47,568 bases of DNA from a virus: IMG/VR virus record IMGVR_UViG_3300034236_000061, positions 1 through 47,568 of that record; one strand, given 5' to 3'. Within the stretch, counting starts at the first letter, position 1; each line of letters begins with the position of its first letter. A program made the translations under genes and the position numbers. Shown here in pieces: positions 23,220 through 31,854 of this stretch. A model generated the notes under the pieces. It did no database searches, was not told where the DNA came from, and worked only from the letters and a program-made list of their open reading frames with translations.

Positions 23220-24575
23220 TTATTCCTCGACCATTGAATTTCCGCCGTCGAAAAACTTCGCCGCCGCTTCGACTTTCGCTTTCTCGCGCAACGCAATTTC
23301 CGTTTTCATTTTCTCGATTTGCTCATCCGTCAAACCGTAATCGCGCTGGAGCTGCTCGTCGGACCAGCCGATTGATTTTTTCTTAATGGCGCTGTCGAGC
23401 CATTCGCCGTCGTCCTGCGGCGCGGCGTCCGTCCACTGCGTCTCGATTTCCAAGTTTTCTTTTTGCGCGTTTTGCAGTTCCATCCCGAAATCGACCACCT
23501 CGCCCCATGTCTCGCCGAACGAGCGCTGCGCGTCCTTAATAATGGCGATAAAGCGAGCCTCAAGTTTTTTCAAAGCATCGCCGGAAATGGCGTTCCCGGT
23601 CGATTCGAGATTGAAATAAGACGGCGGAATGCCCGAAACCAGACAAATCGACATAATGGCGCGCTCCAATACCAGAAGCATCTGACTCAAATCGGCGTCG
23701 GTAAACTCGCCGAATTTCGTTTCCGTATCCGAGGCGAATAAAATATCGTCGTCGGGTTTGAAGGGATTGATTTTTTTGCCGGTTTCCTCGTCGGTCTCGA
23801 CCTGCATTCCGGCGACGTAACGCCGGCGGCGCATATTTTCTTCCTGCGCGCCTAAAATGTCCGCCCACGACTTATTGAGCGCGTCGTTTAAAGGAATGAC
23901 GTCTGTCAGCAGAGAATTGCCCTGCTCGCACATTTCGGCGTCGTATTTGAAATGAAAGACCGGAACGCGCCCGAAAGTGTTCGGCAGCGGAAAGGTTTCG
24001 TCGTCGATGTGGCGCTGGTCGAAAGCCGCCGGATTCAGCGGCAGCGTTTCGTGTTTTCCGGTCGTGACGTATTTTTCAATGACGTCCGGGTAATAGAGCG
24101 TCAGGTAATAAAATCCGTCGTCGCCTTTCCACGCTTTCGCCGCTTTCGTAATCTCGCCGGTTTCCGCGTCTTTCCAAACCGTTATATTATTCGCCAGCTG
24201 CGGGTAGATTTTCACCTTGCGCTTTTTATCGACCCAGACAATCACATAGGCGTCGCCGGTTTTGAAAGCTTCGCGGTGCACGTCGCCGGCGACGAGCGGC
24301 ATTTTCGATTGCTTCCACAATTTCCACGCCGGATTTTCCGTGTTTTTCTTGTCGGCTAAAAAATTGATGATTTCCAGCCGCGACGCCGGCGCGCGAACGA
24401 CAACCTTACAAAGATTCTCGCGCAGTTTTTGCAGGCGTTTGCCGAATTTGTTTTTAAACTTTTCTGAGGCGAAATTCAGCGCGTGACGCCCGGCGTAATA
24501 GTCGTAAAACTCTTTATATTTGGATTGATTATTGCTGATTCGCGTTAATGCGGCTTTGATGTCTGATTGAGGCAT
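23220..24575 (-). CDS. Portal protein, SPP1 gp6-like
   Basis: 451 residues, the expected size. Landmarks: YYAGRHALNF near 27-36, GDAYVIVWVDKK, RVPVFHFKYD, the stem segment LSQMLLVLERAIMSICLVSGIPPSYF, then GNAISGDALKKLEARF. Forms the dodecameric gate for DNA at one capsid vertex. Heptad repeats and an imperfect ACTGTT-N5-TACAGT site lie just upstream. Confidence 0.9.
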   Translation of the reverse strand: MPQSDIKAALTRISNNQSKYKEFYDYYAGRHALNFASEKFKNKFGKRLQKLRENLCKVVVRAPASRLEIINFLADKKNTENPAWKLWKQSKMPLVAGDVHREAFKTGDAYVIVWVDKKRKVKIYPQLANNITVWKDAETGEITKAAKAWKGDDGFYYLTLYYPDVIEKYVTTGKHETLPLNPAAFDQRHIDDETFPLPNTFGRVPVFHFKYDAEMCEQGNSLLTDVIPLNDALNKSWADILGAQEENMRRRRYVAGMQVETDEETGKKINPFKPDDDILFASDTETKFGEFTDADLSQMLLVLERAIMSICLVSGIPPSYFNLESTGNAISGDALKKLEARFIAIIKDAQRSFGETWGEVVDFGMELQNAQKENLEIETQWTDAAPQDDGEWLDSAIKKKSIGWSDEQLQRDYGLTDEQIEKMKTEIALREKAKVEAAAKFFDGGNSMVEE

Positions 24576-24582
24576 AAGGCAA

Positions 24583-24634
24583 GTTGAGAGTCGAGAGTTG
24601 AGAGTTGAAAGTTGAAAACTGTTATGTTTACAGT
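24583..24634. repeat. Five heptanucleotides plus an operator-like palindrome before the portal gene
   Basis: GTTGAGA GTCGAGA GTTGAGA GTTGAAA GTTGAAA at 24583-24617, abutting ACTGTTATGTTTACAGT (24618-24634), which matches the ACTGTA-N5-TACAGT site of the replication gene with one change. The gap sits between terminase and portal genes. Confidence 0.7.
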
Positions 24635-24674
24635 TCCGTAGTTATAAGTTAGCAGTAAATCGAAAAGCGGTGAC

Positions 24675-26153
24675 TTAGAAACCGAATCCCTGCGAGCCTT
24701 CGCCGACGGTCGAGTTAAACGCGCCCGCCGCCGAGTCCATAATGTCGTCGTGCGGCAAATCCGGCTGCCCGTGCATATGCGATAAAAATTCGCCGTTCCA
24801 GCTTCCCTTTCTCAGTTTGACGTTGCCGGTTTCGGCTTGGACCGCGAGCGAGCGGGCGCGCGTCAATTTGTCGCCCTTGAAGTTTTTGCCCTTGGCGTCG
24901 TAGCCGGCGAGCTGCGTCGTCAATCGGTGAGATTCGCGTTTTGCCGCGCTTCCCGGCTCAATCTCCCAGCGAACCATAAAACGCGCTCCCAGGCGTTTTG
25001 CTTCGTCGCGGTCGAGCTTGCAGGTTTCGACGAAAAGCTTTTCGACCGAAGCCGGATTCTGCTGCACGGCGAGCACGTCGAGGATGTACCATTTCTTTTC
25101 GGCTTTGGAATAGCCTATCAGCGTACGCGCGGTGAAATCCGGGTCATTCTTGCCATCCACCTTTGTCCCTTTGATCTGCTTTTCCGTCGCGGCAAAATCC
25201 CAGTAAGCGCAAACGAGGTCGATTTTCGGAAGCGCGTCGACGACTTCAAACCATTCACGATTGAAAACCTTGCCGGCAGACGCTTTAATTTTCCAGTTTC
25301 CGCCGAGAAGCCTTTCGCGCTCGACGAGCGGCAAAGCCAGCAGGTTCGCCAGGTACTGCGGATTCGATTTTAAAAGTTTTTTATTGTCGTAAACGTTCGA
25401 CGCGATGAAAGTGACGCTTTTGATGAAATCTTCGCGCCGCGCCGTTTCGCGGATTTCTTCCGGCAGGCTCTGTCTAATCACCTGGAATTCGTCTTCCAGC
25501 TCTTCCGGAGCGTTCGCCCATTTGAGCTTGTCGCCCAGGCGAATAAACCAGCGCAGTTTGCCGGAGCGTTCGGGAATCGGCAAACCGTAGCGCGGATTAC
25601 GCGCGCCCGTGTGGGGCAGAAATTCGTTTTGGTCAATCCACCACGCGATAAACTCTGCAACCCAGCTTTCCGCGTCCGGATTCGTCGTCGCTCTGACGTA
25701 AGGCTTGACGCCGCACGTCGAGCGGTTGCGCGAAAGCATATAAAAAACCTGCTTTTCGGTGAAATGCGTCAGTTCGTCGAAGCCCAAGAAACAAATCTGC
25801 GAGCCTTGCCAGTCGAGCACGTTTTTTTCGTGCTGCAGATGCGCGAAGGAAACGACTGAGCCGGGTGGAAACGTCCAGCTGTGGTCGGTATCTTTCGGCA
25901 CGGCATCGAGCAGCGGATACATTTTGTTCGACTCGTCCCAAAGTCCGCCCTCGTTGGTAATCATCGGGCTGGTGCGCCGGAAGATAACGCCGCCGAAATC
26001 TTTGTTTCCGGTGTGGCGCGAGCCTTCGAGCAAAATGCCGAACGACTTTCCGCCGCCCGCCGCGCCGCCATAAATGGCAATGTCCGCGGGAGTCGATAAA
26101 AACATCTCCTGCGGACCCGGCTGCGGTCTAAGCTCGATGGTGTGAGGCGTCAT
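24675..26153 (-). CDS. terL: Terminase large subunit
   Basis: 492 residues. ATPase: Walker A GGAAGGGKS at 29-37, Walker B FLGFDE at 122-127, an arginine-rich FRRTSP near 58-63. Nuclease domain: YWDFAATE (first acidic residue) and the late HDDIMDSAAGAF. Packages DNA into the prohead with the small subunit, whose gene overlaps by 4 bases. Confidence 0.93.
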   Translation of the reverse strand: MTPHTIELRPQPGPQEMFLSTPADIAIYGGAAGGGKSFGILLEGSRHTGNKDFGGVIFRRTSPMITNEGGLWDESNKMYPLLDAVPKDTDHSWTFPPGSVVSFAHLQHEKNVLDWQGSQICFLGFDELTHFTEKQVFYMLSRNRSTCGVKPYVRATTNPDAESWVAEFIAWWIDQNEFLPHTGARNPRYGLPIPERSGKLRWFIRLGDKLKWANAPEELEDEFQVIRQSLPEEIRETARREDFIKSVTFIASNVYDNKKLLKSNPQYLANLLALPLVERERLLGGNWKIKASAGKVFNREWFEVVDALPKIDLVCAYWDFAATEKQIKGTKVDGKNDPDFTARTLIGYSKAEKKWYILDVLAVQQNPASVEKLFVETCKLDRDEAKRLGARFMVRWEIEPGSAAKRESHRLTTQLAGYDAKGKNFKGDKLTRARSLAVQAETGNVKLRKGSWNGEFLSHMHGQPDLPHDDIMDSAAGAFNSTVGEGSQGFGF

Positions 26154-26569
26154 TTTGCGGTGCTGTCGCGGTTGTTGTCGGGAAGGTAAACGACGACTTT
26201 CGGCTTGTCGTTGCCTTTAATGTCGGTTTCGGCGATTTTCGTCGGCGCGTAATTGCCCTGCAGCAGATTTATTTCGCGCATTTGATTGCGGATTTCCTTC
26301 GCCGTCAGCAGTCCTTTATTCGATTCGAATTTTTCCAGCAAATCGAAAACGATGCCTTCCAAAATGCCAATCGACTCGGCGCGCGAATCTTCGACGATTT
26401 TCGTCTGGTTGCGCTTCAGATAACCGGCGACGGCTTTCTGGCACGCTTGAATTGAATTCCAGTGACCTAATTTTTCGAGAATTTTGTCGTACGGCGTTTT
26501 CCTGAGGCGCAGCGCGACGGCTTTCGCCAAAATCTCCTGATATTCAATGTCCTTGTGTGAAGTCTTCAA
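26150..26569 (-). CDS. terS: Terminase small subunit
   Basis: 139 residues. An N-terminal helix-turn-helix-like region (AVALRLRKTPYDKILEKLGHWNSIQ) and a coiled centre (DLLEKFESNKGLLTAKEIRNQM) suit the DNA-recognition subunit. The overlap with terL (ATGA) is the usual arrangement. Based largely on position. Confidence 0.7.
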   Translation of the reverse strand: MKTSHKDIEYQEILAKAVALRLRKTPYDKILEKLGHWNSIQACQKAVAGYLKRNQTKIVEDSRAESIGILEGIVFDLLEKFESNKGLLTAKEIRNQMREINLLQGNYAPTKIAETDIKGNDKPKVVVYLPDNNRDSTAK

Positions 26570-26572
26570 GAT

Positions 26573-27052
26573 TTAAGTCCGCCTTAAAATTTTTTCGATA
26601 ATCTCGTCGCGCGTCGACGAGTCGCTGTTGCCTTTCTCGACCGCGTCGGCGAAGGTTTGCAGCCGGTCGAAATACGCGCCGTGAACTTCCGCCACCTGGT
26701 TGAATTCCTCGATGTCGTGCGGGATGAGGTCGAGATTGCCCAGCTCGCCGATGCCGAAATGACAGAGCTCGTGATGGACGTAGGCGATTTTCTGATTCGG
26801 CGTCAGCGCGTCGTAAGCCGGTTTGCCCGTTTCCAGCACGAACATTCCGTCCGGCTCGCCCGCGAGATACGCGTAAAAGCCCGTCACTTTGCGCGCCAGA
26901 CCGATACATTCGCGCCCGTCCTTTTTCGGATTTTCCGAGCAGAAAACATAACGGATCGGAATGCCCCAGTCATCGAGTTCCGGTTTGAATATCTCGATGA
27001 GCTTGTCGGCGATTTGCTCGACTTCCGGCGCTTCGGTGAATTCTTTCGCCAT
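26573..27052 (-). CDS. Putative phage metallopeptidase
   Basis: 159 residues. YVHHELCHFG at 91-100 gives an HExxH zinc motif (H94, E95, H98). The third ligand may be an acidic or His residue in the following EFNQVAEVHG. Matches the single-domain putative phage metallopeptidase group found near terminase genes. Substrate unknown; it could trim head proteins. Starts one base before the end of the upstream membrane-protein frame. Confidence 0.75.
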   Translation of the reverse strand: MAKEFTEAPEVEQIADKLIEIFKPELDDWGIPIRYVFCSENPKKDGRECIGLARKVTGFYAYLAGEPDGMFVLETGKPAYDALTPNQKIAYVHHELCHFGIGELGNLDLIPHDIEEFNQVAEVHGAYFDRLQTFADAVEKGNSDSSTRDEIIEKILRRT

Positions 27053-27240
27053 TAGTCTTTTTTGTTCCGGGCGTGCAGATAGATTTTCAGCCAGACATTA
27101 ACGGCGAGCGTAATGAGGAAGAAAACGCACGGCAGCACGATGCTCGTGATAATGGTGAACCACGATGGAAGCACGGCGGCGAAATAAAACGCCGGTGACG
27201 ACGGCAAAACGGAAATGATGAGGTTTCTAAAGTAGTCCAT
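27052..27240 (-). CDS. Small membrane protein, holin candidate
   Basis: 62 residues with two hydrophobic spans (about 8-24 and 29-52; SWFTIITSIVLPCVFFLITLAV) and a short charged C-terminus ARNKKD. Size, topology and its place with spanin-like and endolysin genes fit a class II holin, but no family motif is visible. Confidence 0.5.
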   Translation of the reverse strand: MDYFRNLIISVLPSSPAFYFAAVLPSWFTIITSIVLPCVFFLITLAVNVWLKIYLHARNKKD

Positions 27241-27264
27241 TGAGATGAGGCTGATTCGACAGCT

Positions 27265-27705
27265 TTAACGTATTAATTGAACTGCAATCAGGAAAGCGGC
27301 GGCAAAACGCGCTTTCCACTTTTCCTTGTTGGCTTTTTTGGCTTTCTCGCGCTGTTTGGCGTTGTCGGCTTGCAGAAGCTCGATAGTCTGCTCGTTGATC
27401 GAAACGGCACGGCTCAGAGCTTCGTTCGACTGCTTGAGCGAAACAATCTCCGATTTCGCCGATTCGTAAGATTTGCCGAGCGACGCGGAATTTTCCTTTT
27501 CCGCTGCGAGTTCGGCTTCAAGGTCCGTAATTCGCTTTTCCTGTTTGCCGATGACTTCGCGCGCGTTTTCGTTCTGTTGAATCAAAAAAGCGACGGTTTC
27601 GGCTTTACTGACAGTCTTCGAAGCGGACGTTTGGGAAAAGACGGGCGAGACTTGCGCAATTAGCAGCGTGATTAGAATTAAGATTTTGAGTATTTTTTTG
27701 TTCAT
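27265..27705 (-). CDS. Secreted coiled-coil protein, spanin-like partner
   Basis: 146 residues from the ATG encoding MNKKILKILILITLLIAQVS. Signal peptide with likely cleavage after VFS, then a long coiled coil (VIGKQEKRITDLEAELAAEK onward) and a hydrophobic C-terminus (AAAFLIAVQLI). No lipobox Cys, so it is not a classic o-spanin. Its first ~100 bases overlap the upstream gene in another frame, like Rz/Rz1. Confidence 0.55.
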   Translation of the reverse strand: MNKKILKILILITLLIAQVSPVFSQTSASKTVSKAETVAFLIQQNENAREVIGKQEKRITDLEAELAAEKENSASLGKSYESAKSEIVSLKQSNEALSRAVSINEQTIELLQADNAKQREKAKKANKEKWKARFAAAFLIAVQLIR

Positions 27706-28024
27706 CGAAGTATTTCTTTTTCGACCGCTCCAGGTCGGATTTCGAGTTTTGTGAGTTGCGGCGCCGCTCGTCGAGCTTCGGCGCGATTGCCTTTTCGCGC
27801 AATCCGTCTTCCAACTGGCGCTCGCCGGCGAAAATGGAGGCATTTACATTCGCGTTCTGCGCCTCGTCGACAGCCGTGTTCGATTCCTTCCGCTTGTTTT
27901 GAATCGTCCGGTCGAATGAAACTTCGGACAGATAACCGAACAAACAGTAAGCGCCTGCGCCGACGGCGAGCACGCCGACAAGCACAATCAACCAGAGCCA
28001 TTTTTTAAAAAATTCTTTGACCAT
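27605..28024 (-). CDS. Rz-like inner-membrane coiled-coil protein
   Basis: 139 residues: N-terminal membrane anchor (WLWLIVLVGVLAVGAGAYCLFGYL, 9-32) then a charged periplasmic coiled coil and a Cys pair near the C-terminus (ANCASLARLFPNVRFEDCQ). Shape and place directly after the endolysin gene match i-spanins. Overlaps the next gene by about 100 bases. Confidence 0.6.
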   Translation of the reverse strand: MVKEFFKKWLWLIVLVGVLAVGAGAYCLFGYLSEVSFDRTIQNKRKESNTAVDEAQNANVNASIFAGERQLEDGLREKAIAPKLDERRRNSQNSKSDLERSKKKYFDEQKNTQNLNSNHAANCASLARLFPNVRFEDCQ

Positions 28025-28025
28025 T

Positions 28026-29120
28026 TTATTTAGCTTCGGGCGAGAGTTTCCAAAACTGGCGGAAAGAGTCTTTGACCATCTCCCAGCCCAGATGAATTTG
28101 ATTGCGGTACCGGTGAATAATCCAGACGGCGACGCCGAGAATTGCCAGAGCCGACAGAATCAGCGCAACTTTGCCGCCCGTGGTCGACCAGATGGCGGTC
28201 AGCAATGAGCCGGCACTGCCGCCGGCGCGCCACAGAGCCGCTTTGACGCACGGGCGCTGCACTTTATCGGCAATCGAATCGTATTTACCGGAAAGCGCGT
28301 CCAAATCAATTTTGCCGCCGGTCGTGTCGGTTCCGGACGGCGACGGCTCAACCGTTACCGTACCGGTCTGCGGCTCCACCGGCTGCGGCGGTGCAGGAAC
28401 TGCTGGTTCAGCCGGCTGAGGTTTGACGACGACTAAAGTGTTGGTCAGCTTAAGCGTTTCCGGCAGGATGGCTTTGCACTTTTTGTAAAGCGCGAGCCGG
28501 TCCGTCCAGTGCATCGGCGGCAAATCCGGATCGCCGCGATTGACGATGCCGGAAAGACTTTTGAAACCTTTTTCCGTGCCCTGGTCGGCGAAATCGTTCA
28601 GATTATGCTGCTGCCAGAAAATGCAGGCGGATTCGACCGCCCACTCGATTTGGGCTAAAAGCTCCGGATGCTCGATAAAATTCACGCCGTACTTGTCGGC
28701 TTCGGCGAGCACCAGCTCCTCGTTTTGCCTGTAAACTTTCGAGTAATCTTTGCCCGAAAGCTTTTTCAAAACGCTGAGCAGCGTCATCCAGTAGTTGTAG
28801 CGTCCCGTGGTCTGTGTCAAACCTCTTCCTTTAAATCTTCGACCGTCGCCTTTTTTCGTGTTGCCCAAATTTTTGCGCCACTCGTAATCGGCTCCGCTCG
28901 CGTATTCAATCGTCGTTTTAAAATACGCCGTCTCGATTCCGCAGTTGGCGAAAAAAGCGCAAACTCTCCGGTAAGTCGTGATGCCGTACATCGGCAAAAA
29001 CTTGTTCAGCGCGGCGACGAGACGCGCACGGTGCACGATGAGATTGTGTTTGTGCAAATCCTTCGCCTTAACTTTCGGCGAGAAAATGCGGTCGAAAAAC
29101 TGGCTGGTGATGGCGTTCAT
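28026..29120 (-). CDS. Endolysin, GH19-like muramidase/chitinase fold with C-terminal membrane span
   Basis: 364 residues. Domain ~30-215: FFANCGIETAYFKTTIEYAS (Glu63 as likely acid) and GDGRRFKGRGLTQTTGRYNYW, typical of the phage GH19 endolysin group that cuts peptidoglycan. Then a Pro-rich linker (~232-262) and a C-terminal domain with one clear span (VALILSALAILGVAVWII, ~320-337) and an amphipathic tail. A C-terminal anchor on an endolysin is unusual and suggests control of release. Confidence 0.8.
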   Translation of the reverse strand: MNAITSQFFDRIFSPKVKAKDLHKHNLIVHRARLVAALNKFLPMYGITTYRRVCAFFANCGIETAYFKTTIEYASGADYEWRKNLGNTKKGDGRRFKGRGLTQTTGRYNYWMTLLSVLKKLSGKDYSKVYRQNEELVLAEADKYGVNFIEHPELLAQIEWAVESACIFWQQHNLNDFADQGTEKGFKSLSGIVNRGDPDLPPMHWTDRLALYKKCKAILPETLKLTNTLVVVKPQPAEPAVPAPPQPVEPQTGTVTVEPSPSGTDTTGGKIDLDALSGKYDSIADKVQRPCVKAALWRAGGSAGSLLTAIWSTTGGKVALILSALAILGVAVWIIHRYRNQIHLGWEMVKDSFRQFWKLSPEAK

Positions 29121-29158
29121 AAGTTTTTGAGTTTGCGGAAAGGTCGGCTGAAAATGAA

Positions 29159-29187
29159 AAAACTCGCCCGGGTAACAGGCGAGTTTT
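29159..29187 (-). terminator. Strong terminator before the lysis genes
   Basis: 10-bp stem AAAACTCGCC / GGCGAGTTTT with a 9-base loop, followed by TTTCATTTTC on the minus strand. It ends the regulator message at 29228. Confidence 0.8.
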
Positions 29188-29227
29188 ATTTTGTCAGAAA
29201 TTTTTAGAGCGGTAGGTTTGGCTTAAA

Positions 29228-29713
29228 TCAGCCAATCCACTCCCAGAGCTCGTTGTAGTGTTTTCCGGCTTCCTGCCAGCGTCGACGTTTTCCCTCAACG
29301 ATTAAATTTTCTTCCTCGAGCTTCAATAAAACTTTGCGGATGTCCGGCTCGGAAAGTTTCGTCTCGTCCGTCAGGTCATCCATTTCCAGACTCCCGAATT
29401 CCTGAAAAACCTTGACGATTTTGTTGCGGGCTGAAACGGAATTGACGCCGTGAGTTTTTTCGCGGATTTCCGTGGCGGCGGCTAAAAGGACTGATTGAAA
29501 AAAGCGGTTTTCGTCTTGGCGGGAAAGCTCCAGCAAAGTCTGTTTGAGCTTGTCGGCGTTCTCGATAACGAGCACCGGTTTCTCTTTGCGGGCGCGTTTT
29601 GCTTTCGCCGGCTTGGCTCTGGAAACGGGTTTAATGACCTTTTTCTTTGGAGAAAAGGGGCGACGTGAAATAGGTTGTTCGGTGTTAGAAGAGACTTCGG
29701 CAGTTAATAACAT
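29228..29713 (-). CDS. Winged-helix DNA-binding protein, possible late regulator
   Basis: 161 residues. The N-terminal ~45 are basic and disordered (PFSPKKKVIKPVSRAKPAKA). The C-terminal ~80 form a winged helix (IVKVFQEFGSLEMDDLTDET; LSEPDIRKVLLKLEEENLIV). It stands alone between early and late modules with terminators on both sides, where a late-gene activator would be expected. That role is inferred from position. Confidence 0.6.
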   Translation of the reverse strand: MLLTAEVSSNTEQPISRRPFSPKKKVIKPVSRAKPAKAKRARKEKPVLVIENADKLKQTLLELSRQDENRFFQSVLLAAATEIREKTHGVNSVSARNKIVKVFQEFGSLEMDDLTDETKLSEPDIRKVLLKLEEENLIVEGKRRRWQEAGKHYNELWEWIG

Positions 29714-30018
29714 TCAATTAGCTAATGAACGGCGAGAAACATACGTATCTCACGTCTGAAATATAGGCTACCAGAAAAATTAATAGCGTATAGGTTGTCT
29801 TATTGAGCGCGGAATTGTCAGGCTTTTTGAAGGGGAAACGCCGGTCAAGCCGAAAACTGACTCCGCAAGTTGTCCCTTGGAAAATGAAAGGCGAATTAGA
29901 GGTTTGAAAAGTTGCAAAAATGTGGCGATTAGTGCCGCCTTTTCAAAACGCACTAATCGCCATTGACGCAGAGTAAATCAGTTTTAAATTATTGTCAATC
30001 GAAAAATTAAATTATTGC
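29714..30018. other. Intergenic region between regulator and methylase
   Basis: About 300 bases without a convincing gene. The only clear element is the methylase terminator (listed separately). The left half is AT-rich and probably holds the promoter for the 29228 gene, but no clear -35/-10 pair stands out. Confidence 0.5.
29923..29962 (-). terminator. Terminator of the methylase gene
   Basis: 13-bp perfect stem TGGCGATTAGTGC / GCACTAATCGCCA with a 14-base loop, then CATTTTTGC on the minus strand. Confidence 0.75.
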
Positions 30019-30831
30019 CTAATCAGATATTAAGCCGAGCGCGCGCGAGGTTCTCGGGCTGAGCCAGACGCTTTCGGTTTTCGTCGCGCCGCCCATCACT
30101 TTCGCCGCTCGGTCGACGCGCAGCCAGCCGCGCCGCTCGAATAATTCAGCATAGATTTCAGAAGGATAGCCGCTCAATACGACGAAGCCCTGCAAGCCGT
30201 AGAGCAGCTCGGCGAACTCGCGGTGCTTATCGTTCGTCATTTCGTGGCTGTAGGCTTTCGAGGTCGTTCTCGTCGAAAAGACGTACGGCGGGTCCAGGTA
30301 GAATAAAGTGTCGACGGAATCGGTTTCGGCGATCAGGCGAAAAGCGTCGCGGTTTTCGATTTGCACGTCGAAAAGCCTGCGGGACGCGGCGTGCATATTT
30401 TCGACCATATTCACCGGGCGCAGCCGCTTAGTGCCTTTGTTAAAGCGCCGCCAGCTGCCGCGGTCGGTGCGGTATTGTCCGGAATACGACATCCAGAGGC
30501 GATAGAAAAGACGCCTGGCTGATTCGAGCGGCGTTTCCTCTTCGACTTCAATCAAACAGTTTTCGTATTCAATGCGCGCCCAGGGCGTCAGATTTATCTG
30601 CTCGATGAGCGCCTCGGGCTGCGAGCGCAGAACGCGAAAGAAGTTGACGATTTTATCATTGAGGTCGTTATAGGTTTCCAGACGCGAAGGCTCTTTGACT
30701 AAAAGGACGTTGCCGGCGCCGCCGAACGGCTCGACGTAGTGTCTGTGAGCGGCGGGAAAGTGAGTGATAATCCATTCGGCAAGACGAAATTTGCTGCCGT
30801 AATATTTCAAAACGGGGTGTTTGACGTTCAT
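30019..30831 (-). CDS. DNA adenine methylase, D12 class (Dam-like)
   Basis: 270 residues. KYYGSKFRLAEWI near 9-21 (target and SAM start), EPFGGAGNVLL at 34-44 (SAM-binding motif), YNDLNDKIVNFF, and LDPPYVF at 179-185 (catalytic DPPY). Adds a methyl group to adenine N6. Phages use such solo enzymes to evade restriction or mark origins. Transcribed divergently from the HTH gene at 31043, with a palindromic operator between. Confidence 0.92.
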   Translation of the reverse strand: MNVKHPVLKYYGSKFRLAEWIITHFPAAHRHYVEPFGGAGNVLLVKEPSRLETYNDLNDKIVNFFRVLRSQPEALIEQINLTPWARIEYENCLIEVEEETPLESARRLFYRLWMSYSGQYRTDRGSWRRFNKGTKRLRPVNMVENMHAASRRLFDVQIENRDAFRLIAETDSVDTLFYLDPPYVFSTRTTSKAYSHEMTNDKHREFAELLYGLQGFVVLSGYPSEIYAELFERRGWLRVDRAAKVMGGATKTESVWLSPRTSRALGLISD

Positions 30832-30967
30832 TGTGGGTTTTAAATTGTTGGTTTTATGAGATTTTCGAGAGATGGTAGGCTCGAAGTTCCGAAAAACTTA
30901 GCAGATTTTAAAAACGCGCACAATCCATTTTTCGGTAATACTTTTTCCGCTCATCCCGATTCTTGAA

Positions 30968-30984
30968 ACTGTAGCTATTACAGT
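30968..30984. promoter_or_regulatory. Palindromic site ACTGTA-N5-TACAGT
   Basis: ACTGTAGCTATTACAGT, perfect half-sites. The same 6+5+6 pattern occurs four times in the replication gene. Here it lies between the divergent methylase and HTH genes, so it is probably an operator for both. A further half-site, TACAGC, follows at 30993. Confidence 0.65.
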
Positions 30985-31042
30985 TATCGGTAATACAGCA
31001 AACTATATTCATCGAAGCGCGCGGAATTGGTATTTTGACTGA

Positions 31043-31258
31043 ATGATAACAGTCAGGATTCAGGAAATCGCCGGAAAATTCAATATCAGAAACGCCTACC
31101 AGCTGCAAAATTTCACCGGATTTTACCCGACTAAAGCGGCGAACCTCTGGAAAGGCGAATGGCGGCGCGCCGATTTGGAGACGCTCAACACGCTCTGCAA
31201 TCTTTTCGAATGCACGCCGAACGATTTATTGGAATTTACTCCGGACAAGGAAGATTGA
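31043..31258 (+). CDS. Small Cro-like HTH regulator
   Basis: 71 residues. MITVRIQEIAGKFNIRNAYQ and LETLNTLCNLFECTPNDLLE are the short HTH_26-type fold. Paralogue of 16559-16762. Opposite in strand to the surrounding early genes, and ends one base before the convergent nuclease gene stop. A candidate binder of the nearby palindrome. Confidence 0.8.
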   Translation: MITVRIQEIAGKFNIRNAYQLQNFTGFYPTKAANLWKGEWRRADLETLNTLCNLFECTPNDLLEFTPDKED

Positions 31259-31259
31259 T

Positions 31260-31739
31260 TTATTTCGGATAAACCGGAACTTTGATGTTCAAATGCTCAT
31301 TGACGAGCATCGAGGCGCGAAACGGCGAGCGGCAGACTTCCGTCCGGTAGCCTAAACCGGCAAAGAAATTGTGAAAAAATAGCTGTTCGTCCGATTGCAC
31401 CGATTTTTTTTCGTCTTCGGTTTTGAATTCGATCAACAATCCGTGATATTTCCCGTCGTGCGACGGCGCGAGACAAATAATATCACTAATGCCCTCAGTT
31501 AGCCCCTGCTGCACCATTGCGGCGGCGTAGGCTTTGTTTTCCGTCCAGAAGCCGTTCGGCACGGCGAAAATTGCCCGAAGGATAGGAAACTGGCGTTTAT
31601 GGATATTGCGCCACGCGATAAACGATGCCTGAATGTGTTTTTCCGGCGTGATGATGACTTTTGCTTTGGCGGAAGGTCTGAGCGGCTGAGGTTTACCGCG
31701 TCCATCGAACAATCCGCCGGTGAGATGGCGGTTTTTCAT
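31260..31739 (-). CDS. VRR-NUC domain nuclease
   Basis: 159 residues. PEKHIQASFIAWRNIHKRQF leads into the fold. Catalytic pattern D86 (GISDIICL), E104-x-K106 (LLIEFKTE), then Q-L-FFHNF, and a final GYRTEVCRS strand, all standard for VRR-NUC. Likely a junction or branched-DNA nuclease used in replication or before packaging. Confidence 0.85.
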   Translation of the reverse strand: MKNRHLTGGLFDGRGKPQPLRPSAKAKVIITPEKHIQASFIAWRNIHKRQFPILRAIFAVPNGFWTENKAYAAAMVQQGLTEGISDIICLAPSHDGKYHGLLIEFKTEDEKKSVQSDEQLFFHNFFAGLGYRTEVCRSPFRASMLVNEHLNIKVPVYPK

Positions 31740-31800
31740 ACCAAATCATTCTATTGAAGATTCGGCGAGCGGTGTCCAGGTAAGGGGAAAGTGAAAAGCA

Positions 31801-31847
31801 GCGCCGAGCTTTTACACAAATAGGACATATGTGTAAAAGCTCGGCGC
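31801..31847. terminator. Very long terminator hairpin
   Basis: 18-bp perfect stem GCGCCGAGCTTTTACACA / TGTGTAAAAGCTCGGCGC with an 11-base loop. T-rich flanks on both sides suggest termination in both directions. Confidence 0.75.
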
Positions 31848-31854
31848 ATTTTTA

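Noticed and set aside
30908-31108. Minus-strand 66-residue frame overlapping the HTH gene start
   Set aside because: It covers the methylase/HTH promoter and operator and has no ribosome site at a sensible start.
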